From Silurus meridionalis (lineage: Eukaryota; Chordata; Actinopteri; Siluriformes; Siluridae): a DNA stretch of 64,000 nucleotides. This document shows, in pieces, positions 40,901-54,013 of this stretch. How positions within the stretch are numbered: position 1 is the stretch's first letter; each line of letters opens with the position of its first letter. Position numbers and translations under genes: made by a program. The notes under the pieces are model-generated. The model worked only from the letters and a program-made list of their open reading frames with translations, had not been told where the DNA came from and made no database searches. The stretch spans positions 10,723,773-10,787,772 of the forward strand of contig NC_060893.1 of assembly GCF_014805685.1 (NCBI RefSeq), given 5' to 3'.

Positions 40901-41399
40901 GAAGCAGGAGTTCAAATCAGTCCTGATGCATCCCTGAGAAATAGGACCTTTACTTTCTTTACCTTGGACTTACACGGTTTCCTTTACTAGATGACACATT
41001 TTGAAGCCAGTGCTTCAAAATGCAAAAGAAATAAATAAAAAATAATGGACAAAAGTATCAAGCTCTTAATGGGCAAATCATTGGTCAGAAGAAGAAACAT
41101 TCCTGTGTCACCATTTGCTCATTCACTTTTGCTGCTGTGAAAGGTTTGTTAAAAAATGGTTGAAACAGTGAAAATCACCTATATAGTTCACTTATAGAAT
41201 TCAGATGTTTAATATCAAATTCAGCACATGCTCAAAATATTGTGCAGCTGCTCACCAGCTATTTGGAGCATCAACACAGAACTGAACAACATTGAATCTC
41301 CTTCCTGTTAAAGTGTTTACCTACAACTTTTTGCACATTATTTTGCCCATGAGGGTATATTATACTTAAAATTATTATTTACCATATCCATATGTAAAA
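40901..41399. other. Intergenic spacer, no gene seen
   Basis: AT-rich sequence upstream of the presumed leftward promoter. Nothing recognised. Confidence 0.45.
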
Positions 41400-41447
41400 A
41401 TAAATAAATAAATAAACAAACAAATAAATAAATATATAAATAAATAC
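41400..41447. repeat. (AAAT)n low-complexity tract
   Basis: TAAA/AAAT units with AAAC variants. Confidence 0.85.
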
Positions 41448-41496
41448 ATTTGTTTGCATATTATACAAACAAGAAAAAAAGAAAGAAAAAAAATAT

Positions 41497-41557
41497 TTTG
41501 AACCCCTGACCTTCCAAGCTATAACTCAGAACCTTAATCACTAAGCTACCACTTCCC
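41497..41557 (-). mobile_element. tRNA-derived SINE head fragment
   Basis: On the minus strand this reads GGGAAGTGGTAGCTTAGTGA with an A-box-like TAGCTTAGTGATTAAGG and, after a spacer, a B-box-like GGGGTTCAAAA. The order and spacing match the tRNA-related part of fish SINEs. The body is missing; an A-rich tract follows in the element's 3' direction (to the left). It is too short and mutated to be a tRNA gene. Confidence 0.6.
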
Positions 41558-43374
<1,817 letters not shown>

Positions 43375-43378
43375 GCTA

Positions 43379-43392
43379 CTGCCATCTAGTGT
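43379..43392 (-). promoter_or_regulatory. CTCF-like motif
   Basis: The minus strand reads ACACTAGATGGCAG, matching 13 of 14 positions of the CTCF core consensus CCASYAGRKGGCRS. It lies directly beside the long TA repeat. Binding is inferred from the motif only. Confidence 0.4.
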
Positions 43393-43437
43393 TCACATTG
43401 AACTTTGCCACATTATTTCACACTATTCACATTTATT

Positions 43438-43451
43438 TAGATAGATGGCAG
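43438..43451 (+). promoter_or_regulatory. CTCF-like motif, weaker
   Basis: TAGATAGATGGCAG shares the YAGRKGGCRS half of the CTCF consensus but not its left part. It is oriented opposite to the motif at 43379-43392. The pair could equally be the ends of a small inverted repeat (CTGCCATCTA / TAGATGGCAG). Confidence 0.3.
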
Positions 43452-45166
43452 CATGATCCATATTTTGAAATAAAGGAAAACACCTTTCTCCGCTTTAAAA
43501 GGCAAGAAGTATAGAGCGAGTTTGTAGTGAGACCAGCAGGATCGTCTTTATAGTTCTTAAACATGATATTTTAAAACTTTCTTTGTTCTTATTACAAATA
43601 ACATGAATAAAAATCGTGGTGAAGGGTCCACAATCCTTCCACTGCAACGCTGACCAGGATAAAGCACTCACTAATGAATGAATTAATGAAATAATGAATG
43701 ACTGAATAAGTAATTTAATCCACATCAACTCTGATCAGTGTTAAACATGCATAAGGGCAGCGTCATCCCCCTAAAAAAATCCAGTTTAGTCTGACCAGCT
43801 ATCAGCTGCTGGCAAACTGGTAGCTCATCTTTGGCAGTAGAAAAGGTTTCGTGAACCTCATCTTCTAATGCAATGTTGCAAATAATCTTTTGCATTTTTT
43901 TTTACATTTACACTGCTTAAGAAAATTGTAAACATTTATTGTTGAACACGATCATTTTAAAAAATGTAAAGAAACTGCTTTGCAGCTAAAAGCTGCTTAA
44001 ACTAATGTGGATTTTTCAGGATGGTAGCCATTAATCTGCATGTAAAACCCACACAGCCCATAGAATCCCCATCAATCCCAAAAAAAGAGAAAAAAAAATA
44101 ATAATTGCACTCATTCTGCTGATAACAAAAATCCATAAGTGTCTATACTGGCGAAAGATTTCTAAGAACCAGTTAAAGAAATGCTTTGTTATCCCTCTTC
44201 TAATGTTTTTATCTCCATATACCAGCTGTCTAATGATGTTGTTCCCAGAGTTGCTGAGATACTCTACTTGAACTATGATCCAATGCTGAGAAAAAGAAAT
44301 AAATTGATGAGATGTGAATTCCATAATTGAAAAAACAAACCATTAGACTTTCATAAAGCACCTACAAAGACACATTACTCTAACGTATAAAGCCCAGTAA
44401 AAACTGCAGTATGATATAATCTTAATGGTTATTTTATTACAATCCCTGTTCCATTTAGAGCATGAAGATGATAAATTAAAGTGTAATGTAGTGTAAAGAG
44501 AGGCTGTGTTTTTTTTTCTACCACAAGAGGGTATACCTGAGAGAGAGATTTGTGGCTGAACTTTCAAAGCTTGTTCACAGAATTCCCAGAATGTTCTTTA
44601 GAGTCCAGAGAAATCGATTTTGTTTTATTAAAAGGCCAAATGGTATAATGGAGCTTGGTCTGCCTTATCACTAATTCTCATGACTACAATGCTTGAAAGC
44701 ATTGCTATGTAAACCACAATGTACCAAGCCACCAAATGAACTGAACGCCAACTGAATACACTGTGTTATCTATTGCAAGTTGTTATCTGCAGTTAAATAA
44801 AAACATATGAATGATGTTTGCACACATTTTAGCTACTTCGCTTTTCACACATTTCTTTGTCTTAGAGTTTTTAGTGTCTAAGGCCATAAAAAATATGCCC
44901 ACATAGCCAAAATGTTGTACTTCATCGGGAATAACTGGCACTAATAATGAAAATTAATTATTATAAATTTTTATATTCTGTATTTACTAGTAGTATAGGA
45001 TTAGAACGACATATCCTGTATATTTCATCACAGGTCACATGTGCCGCAGTTATATTGATCACATGCCAATTTGGTATTTACCTAAGGTCAGTAACCTGCT
45101 ACAGGGACATATTCTTGACCAACATGCAGCATTATGTTCTTTTTGCAAATGGAAAGTTAAACATAC

Positions 45167-45168
<2 letters not shown>
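43452..45168. other. Intergenic spacer, no gene seen
   Basis: No exon, RNA gene or repeat family recognised. Confidence 0.45.

Positions 45169-45219
<51 letters not shown>
45169..45219. repeat. (CA)n microsatellite
   Basis: About 25 CA units, roughly 200 bp upstream of the c2cd4 core promoter. Confidence 0.97.
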
Positions 45220-45222
<3 letters not shown>

Positions 45223-45326
45223 AAATTTTATCTGACTGATTCATTAACTTCTACAGCAATTTGCTTATCATGCTAGCCTTTACTTTTCCAAGCTTGGGGT
45301 TCAGATTATAATATTATGGTTTGTGT

Positions 45327-45435
45327 GTTCCTATGGGAACTGTAGCCAGTGTTTGTGGGAGAACTGTGCCTGAGCTGCTGGAGGTGTGCACATAGAGCCC
45401 AGCTCCACCCACCCTCCTGTGCTGCACTATAAATA
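45327..45435 (+). promoter_or_regulatory. Core promoter of the c2cd4 gene
   Basis: A TATA box (TATAAATA, 45428-45435) lies about 290 bp before the start codon and would place transcription start near 45460. Just upstream is a CACCC-rich block (CCACCCACCCTCC, 45405-45417) of the kind bound by KLF/Sp factors. Farther up is an inverted pair GTTCC/GGAAC (45327-45331 and 45336-45340). The TATA box plus a compact intron suits a regulated, inducible gene, in line with cytokine induction reported for mammalian C2CD4A/B. That link is inference. Confidence 0.7.
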
Positions 45436-45459
45436 GCCTAGAGCGTTTTATCCCTTCCA

Positions 45460-45592
45460 CAAACACCACTCAGTGATGAACGAGAAAGTCTTGTAGCCGG
45501 AGAAGTGCATCTGTCACCAGGAAGACCTACTTCAATGTGTGGCAAACAGGGTACTGAAGAAATCCACTGATTCTCAGCACATGACTGCTAAG
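45460..45592 (+). other. c2cd4 first exon (mostly 5' untranslated), with two upstream ORFs
   Basis: The exon runs from the predicted start site to a consensus donor AAG|GTAAGC after 45592. It contains two short upstream ORFs (45476-45496 with 7 codons including stop, 45535-45570 with 12), which may damp translation of the main frame. A third ATG at 45581-45583 opens MTAK and reaches the donor in phase 0. After splicing it is in frame with the main coding sequence. The transcription start is estimated from the TATA position. Confidence 0.6.
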
Positions 45593-45702
45593 GTAAGCAA
45601 AATAGAGAGAACCCTATAGCATTTGTGTTTTACATTTACTACAATTATCAAATAATGAAAAAACCTTTTACCATTATTAAATCTTTTCTTTTTTTTATAT
45701 AG
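45593..45702 (+). other. c2cd4 intron 1
   Basis: This 110 bp intron starts GTAAGC and ends in a pyrimidine-rich tract with acceptor TATATAG at 45702. It is small, which is common in teleosts. Confidence 0.65.
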
Positions 45703-45720
45703 ATTTTTAAAGTTGATCCC

Positions 45721-47085
45721 ATGTGGGTGGTTGAAAAGATCCGTCTATCAGTAGAGAAAACCAATCTGCTTCTTCCTGCCACAGATTACAGCTTTAACAT
45801 TGGAAGCATGTTTGGGGAAAACACTTCAGCTGATAAAGCTAAGAAAGCCACCCTGTGTCCCAACATCATCACTCCGGACACCATTCCCAAGTTCTGCATC
45901 CCACCGAAAATTACAAGTTCACTCGAGGTGAAGAGTTTGGAGCAAGGAAAACCAACCCCGTGCATCACGGTTTCGTGCAGTGAAAGTTACAGCCCAAAGA
46001 AAGAGATTCCCTTCCGAGAACAGATGGGTAGTCATATCATTCAAGTGGAGAGTGTAGAGGATGGGCCATACAACAAAGGTTGTAGTGATGAGGAGAACAC
46101 CAATGCAGACCCCCAAAGTCAGGCTGCCCTCTCTCTGCCACACCTGGCCAAAGCCCAGACATGCTATGGCTTCTGCACACTGCTAGAAAGCCCCCACACC
46201 AGAAGGAAGGAGTCCCTGTTCCACAATGATCCCAATTCCTGTGGCATTCCCTTGCTTCTACCCAGGAGCAGGTCTAACACCTGCTCCAGATCATCTTCAA
46301 CTACTGTTTTCCCAGCCTCACCCTCAACTTCCTCCTTCAGTCTGAACAACTTAACCTCCAGACTGTCACGGAAGAGCTTCGGTCTGCACCGGCAGGGCAC
46401 GCAGGACAGTGACACCACCTCATCAGCTGAATCCTCACCATTCAGCTCTCCTCTCTTGGCCAGATCGCTACCCAAACCCTCCCTCTTCAAAACTCTCAGT
46501 CACGAGAAGCTGCTCTACCGTAATATCCGGAAGGCTGCCGTATCCAGGAACAACTCCCTGTCAACGGATGAAGCCAGCTCCACAGATAACAGCCCTAACG
46601 TCATGAGGAGATCGTCAGAGGTACTCATAGAACCTCTTTCATCCAGCTTTGGCCTGGCTCCTCCTGCTATTTTTCCCTTGGACTTGGTTCTGCACAGAGA
46701 ATGGGTGATGAAGGAAAGCCTGGTGCCAATAGGAAGGGATGGAACACTGCGCCTTTCAGCAGAATACTGTCCAGAGAACCAGAGACTCCGGGTCCGACTC
46801 ATCAGTGCTGAGGGGCTGTACTCTCTCTCTGTGGACCCTAAGAGCATCAACTGCAGCGTCAGTCTTTCCCTAATGCCTGGGAAATTCCAGAAACAGCGCA
46901 GCACTGTGATTAGAAAGAGTCGTAATCCGATCTTTAACGAAGATTTTTTCTTTGACGGCATAACCGAGGAAGACTTAAGCCACTGGTCACTTAGGTTTAA
47001 AGTTGTCAACAAAATGTCCACCATGAAAAGAGACTATATTTTGGGCAGTTGTGATCTTCCTCTGACTTGTATTGTTACCTTATAA
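45721..47085 (+). CDS. c2cd4a: C2 calcium-dependent domain-containing protein 4 (C2CD4A/B-like)
   Basis: The 454-residue protein belongs to the C2CD4 (nuclear-localized factor) family, whose mammalian members are nuclear proteins linked to cytokine-induced vascular responses and, for the C2CD4A/B locus, to beta-cell function and type 2 diabetes risk. The N-terminus MWVVEKIRL and the ITPDTIPKFCIPP motif (residues about 50-62) are family hallmarks. DPQSQAALSLPHL and YGFCTLLESPHTRRKESL (149-166) form the central conserved block. A serine-rich, probably disordered segment follows (about 187-290, including SSAESSPFSSPLL). A single C2 domain closes the protein (about 341-454), with AEYCPENQRLRVRLISAEGL, KQRSTVIRKSRNPIFNEDF and FKVVNK. 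No transmembrane segment or signal peptide is seen. The FCIPP, QAALSLPHL and AEYCP wording matches C2CD4A/B better than C2CD4C, but paralogue assignment and the a/b symbol are provisional. The whole region is one exon, as in mammals. A longer form starting at the spliced ATG (45581) would add 10 residues. Confidence 0.93.
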   Translation: MWVVEKIRLSVEKTNLLLPATDYSFNIGSMFGENTSADKAKKATLCPNIITPDTIPKFCIPPKITSSLEVKSLEQGKPTPCITVSCSESYSPKKEIPFREQMGSHIIQVESVEDGPYNKGCSDEENTNADPQSQAALSLPHLAKAQTCYGFCTLLESPHTRRKESLFHNDPNSCGIPLLLPRSRSNTCSRSSSTTVFPASPSTSSFSLNNLTSRLSRKSFGLHRQGTQDSDTTSSAESSPFSSPLLARSLPKPSLFKTLSHEKLLYRNIRKAAVSRNNSLSTDEASSTDNSPNVMRRSSEVLIEPLSSSFGLAPPAIFPLDLVLHREWVMKESLVPIGRDGTLRLSAEYCPENQRLRVRLISAEGLYSLSVDPKSINCSVSLSLMPGKFQKQRSTVIRKSRNPIFNEDFFFDGITEEDLSHWSLRFKVVNKMSTMKRDYILGSCDLPLTCIVTL

Positions 47086-47178
47086 AAAAAGAAAAATGGA
47101 CTAACTTTATATATTTATTTGCATTTGTTAACATTTGATATTTATTTACAGTTTTATAAAGCCAAAGATTTCATTTCT

Positions 47179-47184
47179 ATTAAA
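47179..47184 (+). terminator. Candidate polyadenylation signal for c2cd4
   Basis: ATTAAA, the commonest variant signal, lies about 95 bp after the stop codon. A downstream GT-rich run at 47209-47231 would fit the usual downstream element. Other AATAAA sites occur farther on (about 47763), so the true end could be later. Confidence 0.4.
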
Positions 47185-47208
47185 AAGTTGAACACTTTTT
47201 ATTAATTC

Positions 47209-47227
47209 TGTGTGTGTGTGTGTGTGT

Positions 47228-47288
<61 letters not shown>
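47209..47288. repeat. Compound (TG)n(TC)n microsatellite
   Basis: About 11 TG units followed by about 29 TC units, just after the c2cd4 coding exon. Confidence 0.97.
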
Positions 47289-47291
<3 letters not shown>

Positions 47292-50200
47292 GGAACTTAA
47301 AGGGAAAAGGTGATAATGTAGTCACAGTTAAACCAAGCTCCAGGGGCTCTAAATAGAAACATTGCAAACCTGAAAGCTTCTTTGCAGCCTGAATGGATTG
47401 CATTAATTCGGTTTATTGAAAAAAAAATCCTTGATTAAACCCACTCTTTCATGTAGTAAAACTTTTTATTAAGTAGCATAATCATGAAGATTTTTTTTAA
47501 ACATACACATTAGTCTGCCCTGTTGCATCAACCTTTCTGCACAAGTTTAGTGGTCCTGACATTTACATCATTAAAGAGGTTGAGAAAACTGTGGAAACCT
47601 GTCAATCGTTAGTGTTTAGGTCTGAATATTCAATTAGACAATTACATTATAAAACTTTTTTTTTTCTTTAAACTAATAATATAGTAATCTAGTATTAAAA
47701 TTGTAACACACAAAGCTGAAATCATGGCTGACTATTTTCTAACTGACTTTGCAGTTTGTATTAAATAAATAAATAAATAAATAAATACCTACATACACAC
47801 ATACATACACACACAAAAAATCAAGTTTTAATGCCAGAGGCAATCAAATAAACTGTATTTTCTTTGTAGCTGGAATAATGGTATAATTGGCATTATCTTT
47901 TGTAAGTTTAGTCTGGACATTGTGTGTACATATGCTCTGATAAATTGTGGATCGGTGAGTCTCTGCTCTGAAAACAGATATTTTAACTGAGTTGTAAAAT
48001 TGCTTCATCCACTTAATGGTTTAAAAAAGAAATCAGATATAGAGAACCATATGCTGTTTATTATAGATCATTTATTTCTACTGTGTAATGCCGTGCTGAT
48101 GGGGAGAAGGTTAATGATAAATATGTTTTTCTCAATGAGTCAATTGAGAAATAATAGTGTTCTCTGATTTCCTGTGAGGCTGTTGTTTCCTGCTGACCTT
48201 TGCAAAGATTAAAAATACTTGGAGTAACTTGAAACCTGATGCTGATTAAAAAAGCTGGTAATTTTGAGGGAAAAGTATATATATACACCAATTTATACAA
48301 TTTATGCACCAACATATGTAGTCATATGATGATATTGGGGGAAATAGATTATGATGATAGTATGGATTGATGCAGTTTGTTGGTAAAGATGCATTCATGC
48401 TTACTTCCATCCGACTGTGTCCATGGTAATGACTGACTACAGACATAGTCTCTTGTGAAGTAATGAAGGCTGGTCTTATCATGTAGGCTAAAATTGCAGT
48501 ACTTATTCTCATTCATTTATGTATTAACACGTAGCGTTTACTCATTGCAAACATGTCCACATTGATCACATTTCTCTAAAAAAGCATGTGGATTAATCAT
48601 GAGTGTTCCCCACACTGGCACATTTATGCATGTTGATTATATGCAGCAGCAGCTAATACCAAAACAACTAACCATGCTTATGCAATATGTTCGTTTATTC
48701 CAAATGATATTAGGAATGAATATACTTAGGTCACAATGCTCTGCTGAAATGAATAGCAGAGAATAGAAGAGTCTTTTTAATATATGCATGACATGGTACA
48801 TTCTGAAAGAGTTTGGCAGATGGTCACTGAATTCCTATTTTTATGGTTTAATTAGGTCCAATTAGATAAGAACTGAGTAATTAATTTTCCAGGCATGCTT
48901 ACACTGGGTCAGGATAATCTCTACATGAAGACATAACAACTGATGACAAAGTAGATAAAATAACAGAAATCAGCATAATCATGAGTTTAGGGAGAAAGTG
49001 ATGCTGAATACAACTTGCACTATGGAGGATCATTGTGCTGAGTAATATTACATATTGCTTTATATATGCCAAAGGTTTCTTGTTGAAACTGATTGTAATT
49101 TGTGATAAATATGAACATAATTGTACTAGATTTGTCTTTCAGACTTGGAAGCAACACTACAATAAATTAGCAGGAAGGTTGAGATGGTGAATGTATTAAT
49201 GAATTAAGAAAAAAGAAATGTCACATATATGGTGACTAGAATTGTTATATGAATTATAGATCATGACAAGCATGACCTGCTAAAGAAAAAAAATTTCTCA
49301 CAGTTTATTGGGATGTTGGATGCATACTATTATCTATTGAGTATCCAGTCCAGCTTCTGAAGAGAATAAGGACAGTTGCCAAGCAACTCCTTTTCAAGTT
49401 GGTCAGGCCTAAAGCACTGCCACGTCAGGGGCTGCACACTAAAGCACTATGGACAGCCTTTCAGATGTTCCTTCTCTATGTCATAAAAGATTATTTGCTG
49501 GTTAATTTCTGTTATATTAGTGAGTCCATTGGGTTACTAAATTAAAGTGTAATTCTGAGTTCTGTACTTTCTGTCCCATTCTGATCTCAAATACCACTTG
49601 AATTGCTTCTCGCATAAAAAAGAAACCTAACACATCTTTTTGACTTCACAAATACCTGTAATAAATATACAAATGTTTTTTCTTCCCAAGAGCTGCATAT
49701 CTTGTAAAGTAGACCATAAGGAGAGAGAGAGATCCTGCTACACTCAGCAAAACACATCTGTTTCTAAAAGTGCCGGCTGCTATTTTCAGTCTGCAGATTT
49801 TATGGTTAAAGATTAACATACATGCTCTTTGGTCTTTCCTAAGATGAGCTTAAAAGCACAGGTACACGTATGATGAGTCACAACAGGGTGTGCTTGGCTT
49901 CTAAACCAGACAAGACAATAAGATAGCCCAATGAAGTAGGAAATAAATCCCGCATTAGGTAGTATGATATGGATGATGATTTGACACATGATAAATATAC
50001 ACCATCATTTCACTACGCTACCTGTCAAAAGAAAACCGAATCATCTTTGCTTAACAGTGATGGTCATGTTGTTGCGTGTGGGGAAACCTCTTGAATTGTG
50101 TATGACGCACATCTCACACAGAAATGCAAATCTATCTATTCAACTATAATAGAAAAAAGAGGATTGCATTCTATGTCATTGTGCTCTTACTGGTCACCAT

Positions 50201-50707
50201 AATCGGTGTTGGCTCAATTATCAGCCTGGGATGCTTCTCTTTTGTCCTTTTCACACCTAGATGTGGATAATGATTAAGGTTTAGGAGGGTGTTATGTCTG
50301 TGTGTATCGCTGGACCTCTGCAGGAACTGATATGGAAGTCATCTTTGTATTCAGTGTTGATTCAGCTGGCACTGTCTATTACAAATGAAAATTTTTAGGT
50401 GATTCCCACAGCCTGGTGTTTACCGATTGCTTTGCTCTGTGTTGCTTGTTTAATTTGTGTCAGGTACTTTGTCGCAAATAAATAAGGTTTGGTGGAAAAT
50501 AAATAACCAGATAGTCAATATATGGGTTTGTGAGAGTGAAAGCTTGAAGGTAACCTGTTATTTAAGGGGATTGACCACGTTTGCTAATTAGACATCACAG
50601 TTTATCCAGTGTTTATGTTTATCCATTTCCTTCATTACTTGTCCAAATTTTTGTATTATTACAAACGTTTTTTAAACAACACATGAGCAATAACAATAAT
50701 TTTAAAC
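47289..50707. other. Non-coding stretch downstream of c2cd4
   Basis: Contains AAAT and CATA short tandem runs at 47761-47815. I see no other gene. It could hold the far end of the c2cd4 3' untranslated region and distal enhancers, neither of which I can show. Confidence 0.45.
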
Positions 50708-50935
50708 CGTGCAATATTACCCACGTGCGATATGTCTGATAGCGTAACTACTTACTCGTGGTCTCTTTTTTTTTGTATTAATACATTGTGTTGTGTATAT
50801 ACTGTATACTGTATTACATTTCTATTCTTTTATATATTTGCACATTTCTTTTTTTTTGCTGCCGTAACAGAGAAATTTTCCCACTGCTGTACGAATAAAT
50901 GTATATCTATTATCTTATTTTATCTTATAACCTTT
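50708..50935 (+). mobile_element. 3' tail of a non-LTR retrotransposon (L2/CR1/Rex-like)
   Basis: The segment starts GTGCAATATTACCC and ends GCCGTAACAGAGAAATTTTC, then CCCACTGC...ACGAATAAATG and a run of TATCT/TTATC units. This closely follows the 3' untranslated end and short tandem tail that I recall for an abundant teleost LINE. No reverse transcriptase coding sequence remains. The long open frame that overlaps it (50732-51169) is an accident of this AT-rich tail. Confidence 0.5.
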
Positions 50936-52340
50936 CCTCTCTATGGTTCCGATATAACAATATACTTAATTCTAAACCCCAAATCCCTGATTGTACTGTA
51001 TGGTGGGCATTTACAGTATATAAGGGAAGAAAGGAACAAGACAGACACTAACAATAAACATTTGATTCCTTTTTTCTACAAAACCTTAAAACATTATTCA
51101 AAGACCCAATTCTTTATTAATACACTCATCACAGCTCCCACAAGCCTGTCTATTATTTTTCTGAAGTAATAAATAATTGGCTGTCTACAAGTTTGCTCCA
51201 AAGGAAAATGTATTCCATGTACCATGTGCTTTAGTTTTAACAAACAAACAAAATAAACAAATAATTAAACACTTTTTATTCATTATTCAATTAAAACAAC
51301 AAAATTTCATGTACTTTTAAAAAAAATTTCCCATGTTGTTCTATTAAGTTTTAATAACCTCCCACATGATGAGCTGGCAGTAAGCTGTGTTAGTAACATG
51401 AGAATTCATGAGTTCTTACTTTGACCTTGGCCATCTTTTTTTTACCTTGTTACAATCAGATACAAAAATGAGCTTGTAGATAATCTCTGCAATATAAACA
51501 GGGCTTACAGTTGAATTAAATATTCCTCTTCTGTGGTTTTGGATTAAAAGAAAAATGTAATGTAACTTTTATTTTACAGCTTATCTCCAAAAAATGATCC
51601 TTTACAGAGACCCAAGATATGGTTTAAAATGAGTTAAAATGAAAGAAGAAATGAGAATATGATAAGAATATAATATATTAAAAAAGACTATGAAAGACTC
51701 TGAGAGCTGTTGTTGAGTATTGTTTTATTGTTTAACAATAAAAAAAGATTCCAAATGATTTATTTAAATGCAATCAACATAATTATAGAAAACACAGTTT
51801 GAAAGTATTACAAGATAATACAATAATTTCTTTCACATCTTTATATATTTACAGTACAGTACAGTATTCTGAGTTATTTGTTGATTCTGGCATCTATTTT
51901 GTGATTGATTTATTACCTGTGCAGAGTTTTTCATGTTTCCCCTTCGGGTTCTCTGTTGTTTTCTCACCTCTTAAAACATGCATATTTACTGTGGTAAATT
52001 GCCATAGGTTTAACTATGTGAATGGTGTACAATAAATGCCCAGTTTTCTTGAGATTGACACTCCAGAGATAGCGCTTTGAGTTGCTACTGTAAAGGCAAT
52101 ATTATTTAATTATAATTATATTTATATAATTAAAATTATTTAGAATTAAGTAGGGGAGTAGGCAACCTTTGTTTCTTTCCTTTTTGGGCCTTCAGCATTA
52201 TGATCATTGTATTTTATCCTAAATATTTCACATATTCTTCACAGAAATCAAACAGCATTTTGGGAGATTTTTCAGACAGTGAGGGAGAAAGGAAAGGCAA
52301 GCGATTCAGTTGACAGTTGTTGCTTAGCTACACAGGTGCT

Positions 52341-52377
<37 letters not shown>

Positions 52378-53195
52378 CTAGTTAACTAATAGGGAGCCAC
52401 GCAGGATACATTAATCAACAGTTAGTTCTATCGGAAATCATCTGCAGTATATTTAATTGTACACTCCAGTAATATTCATCACTATTTTAGAGAATACACA
52501 GATACATCTAAAATCTGCATTATCTCCAAATATGCATGTATTTACCCTTGCATTCTGAACTATTAAATAAAACTTGGAAATAATGACTTTTTCTTCTTTA
52601 AGTAATCTTTTGTAACTCTGAAATTTAATTTTTTTTTTTTTTTATTATATTTATCCATGCCAGTGTGTTTGCATATCATTTCACGGATTAATATAAACAA
52701 AACAATAAACCAGATAAACAATGGAATTTCTAGTGTAGTGTAAACTATCACCATTAATGTATAATATAATTGCTTACAACTGGAACTCCGATTGTAAATG
52801 TTTAAATGATGTATTCAGCAGAAGTTTAATGATCCTATTGTGTGGACTGATGTGTCTATTTAAATTGAAACAACTTAAATGTTTTTAGGGAACAAACATG
52901 AAACAAAAAGTTTTGATTATAATTCACTACAAAGCAATTATTTTTCAAAAAGGGCAAACAAAATTTGTGTTCAAATGCATTATATCATAGTAGATTCAAG
53001 GGCATCATCTACTATCTAGATGTTGCCTTATGATTGTATTGCATCTTGTGAATTGCCTGATTACTAAAAGAAAAATACAATTAATCAAGTGTACAGTATA
53101 ACTTTAAGCAGGTTTTGTTTGACTTTAATTGTGACTTCAATGAAGATCAGACTATTTTTTATTTCATTCAAACTAAACATTTGCATTTTCTGTCC
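50936..53195. other. Non-coding stretch, no gene seen
   Basis: AT-rich, with a (TC)n microsatellite at 52344-52373 and a T tract at about 52628-52643. No exon recognised. Confidence 0.45.
52344..52373. repeat. (TC)n microsatellite
   Basis: About 14 TC units. Confidence 0.95.
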
Positions 53196-53270
53196 AATCT
53201 TCTTCCTCTTATTTTGGCTGTGGCCGTTAGGGGTCACCGCAGATTATCATCTGTCTCTATATCACAATTC
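53196..53270 (+). repeat. Fragment of a common teleost interspersed repeat
   Basis: CTTATTTTGGCTGTGGCCGT followed by TAGGGGTCACCGCAGATTAT resembles a short sequence (GGCTGCTCCCTTTAGGGGTC type) that recurs widely in fish genomes as I recall it. The family name is not established here. Confidence 0.35.
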
Positions 53271-53539
53271 CTATCCAATCTAACATACCAAAGATGATTA
53301 GACTTCATTTAAGTTAGTTTAGGTCATAAAGTTAAGATCATAAAATGATGTTACATAATATATTATTATATACAAAACAATGCATTTTCATATTATATTA
53401 CATAATATAAAATTATGTAATAGCATACAGGGATCGCCCAGCATCGTAGCAGACCAAGAGGACTCGCCTCCTCCTTTTAGGCCACTAGAGCTGCACCAGG
53501 GCATAGCCCCAGCTCTAGGAGTACCAGAGGTCAGTCTCA

Positions 53540-54010
53540 AGAGAGGCACATCAATTGCCTAGAGATGCTGGCTGTGCTTCCAGCGTTGAAACATTTCCTT
53601 CTGGACCATAGAGATCACCATGTGCTGATCCGGTTGGACAACACCTCGGTGGTCTCGTACATCAACCATCAGGAATGTCTGCGTTCACGCCCCTGTACAG
53701 GCTGTGGGCGCAAGGAAACCTCCACTCCCTGAGAGCATGGTATATCCCGGGCCGGTAAAATGAAATAGCAGGTACCCTGTCGAGACAGGGGCTTAGGCGG
53801 CTCCATCCTCACATGGTAAAGCAGATTTGGAAGAAATTCGGCAAGGCCCAGGTGGATTTGTTCGTGTCTCGAGAGACTTTGCACTATCCCCTATGCATTT
53901 CCCACACTCTCCCAGCCCCTCTAGGGCTGGATGCCATGGTGCAGGCATAGCTGAGGCTGTGCTCTGTACGCCTTTCCCTCTGTCACACTGCTTCCAGGAG
54001 TTTTGGAAAG
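53540..54010 (+). pseudogene. DIRS RNase H region, decayed
   Basis: Readable pieces in shifting frames: MLAVLPALKHFLLDHRDHH, LDNTSVVSYINHQECLRSRP, NLHSLRAWYIPGR, then LSRQGLRRLHPHMVKQIWKK and AQVDLFVSRETLHYPL. The LDNTSVV aspartate is one of the RNase H active-site acids. An in-frame stop follows IPGR, and frame shifts occur around 53700 and 53780. Confidence 0.75.
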
Positions 54011-54013
54011 AGT

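Noticed and set aside
41497..41557. Possible tRNA gene
   Set aside because: A- and B-box-like words are present but mutated, and no cloverleaf forms; it fits a SINE head.
46164..47024. Minus-strand open frames inside the c2cd4 exon
   Set aside because: Antisense shadows of the real coding sequence.
50732..51169. 145-codon open frame on the + strand
   Set aside because: It overlaps a LINE 3' tail, is rich in F, Y, I and S as expected from AT-rich chance sequence, and has no recognised domain.
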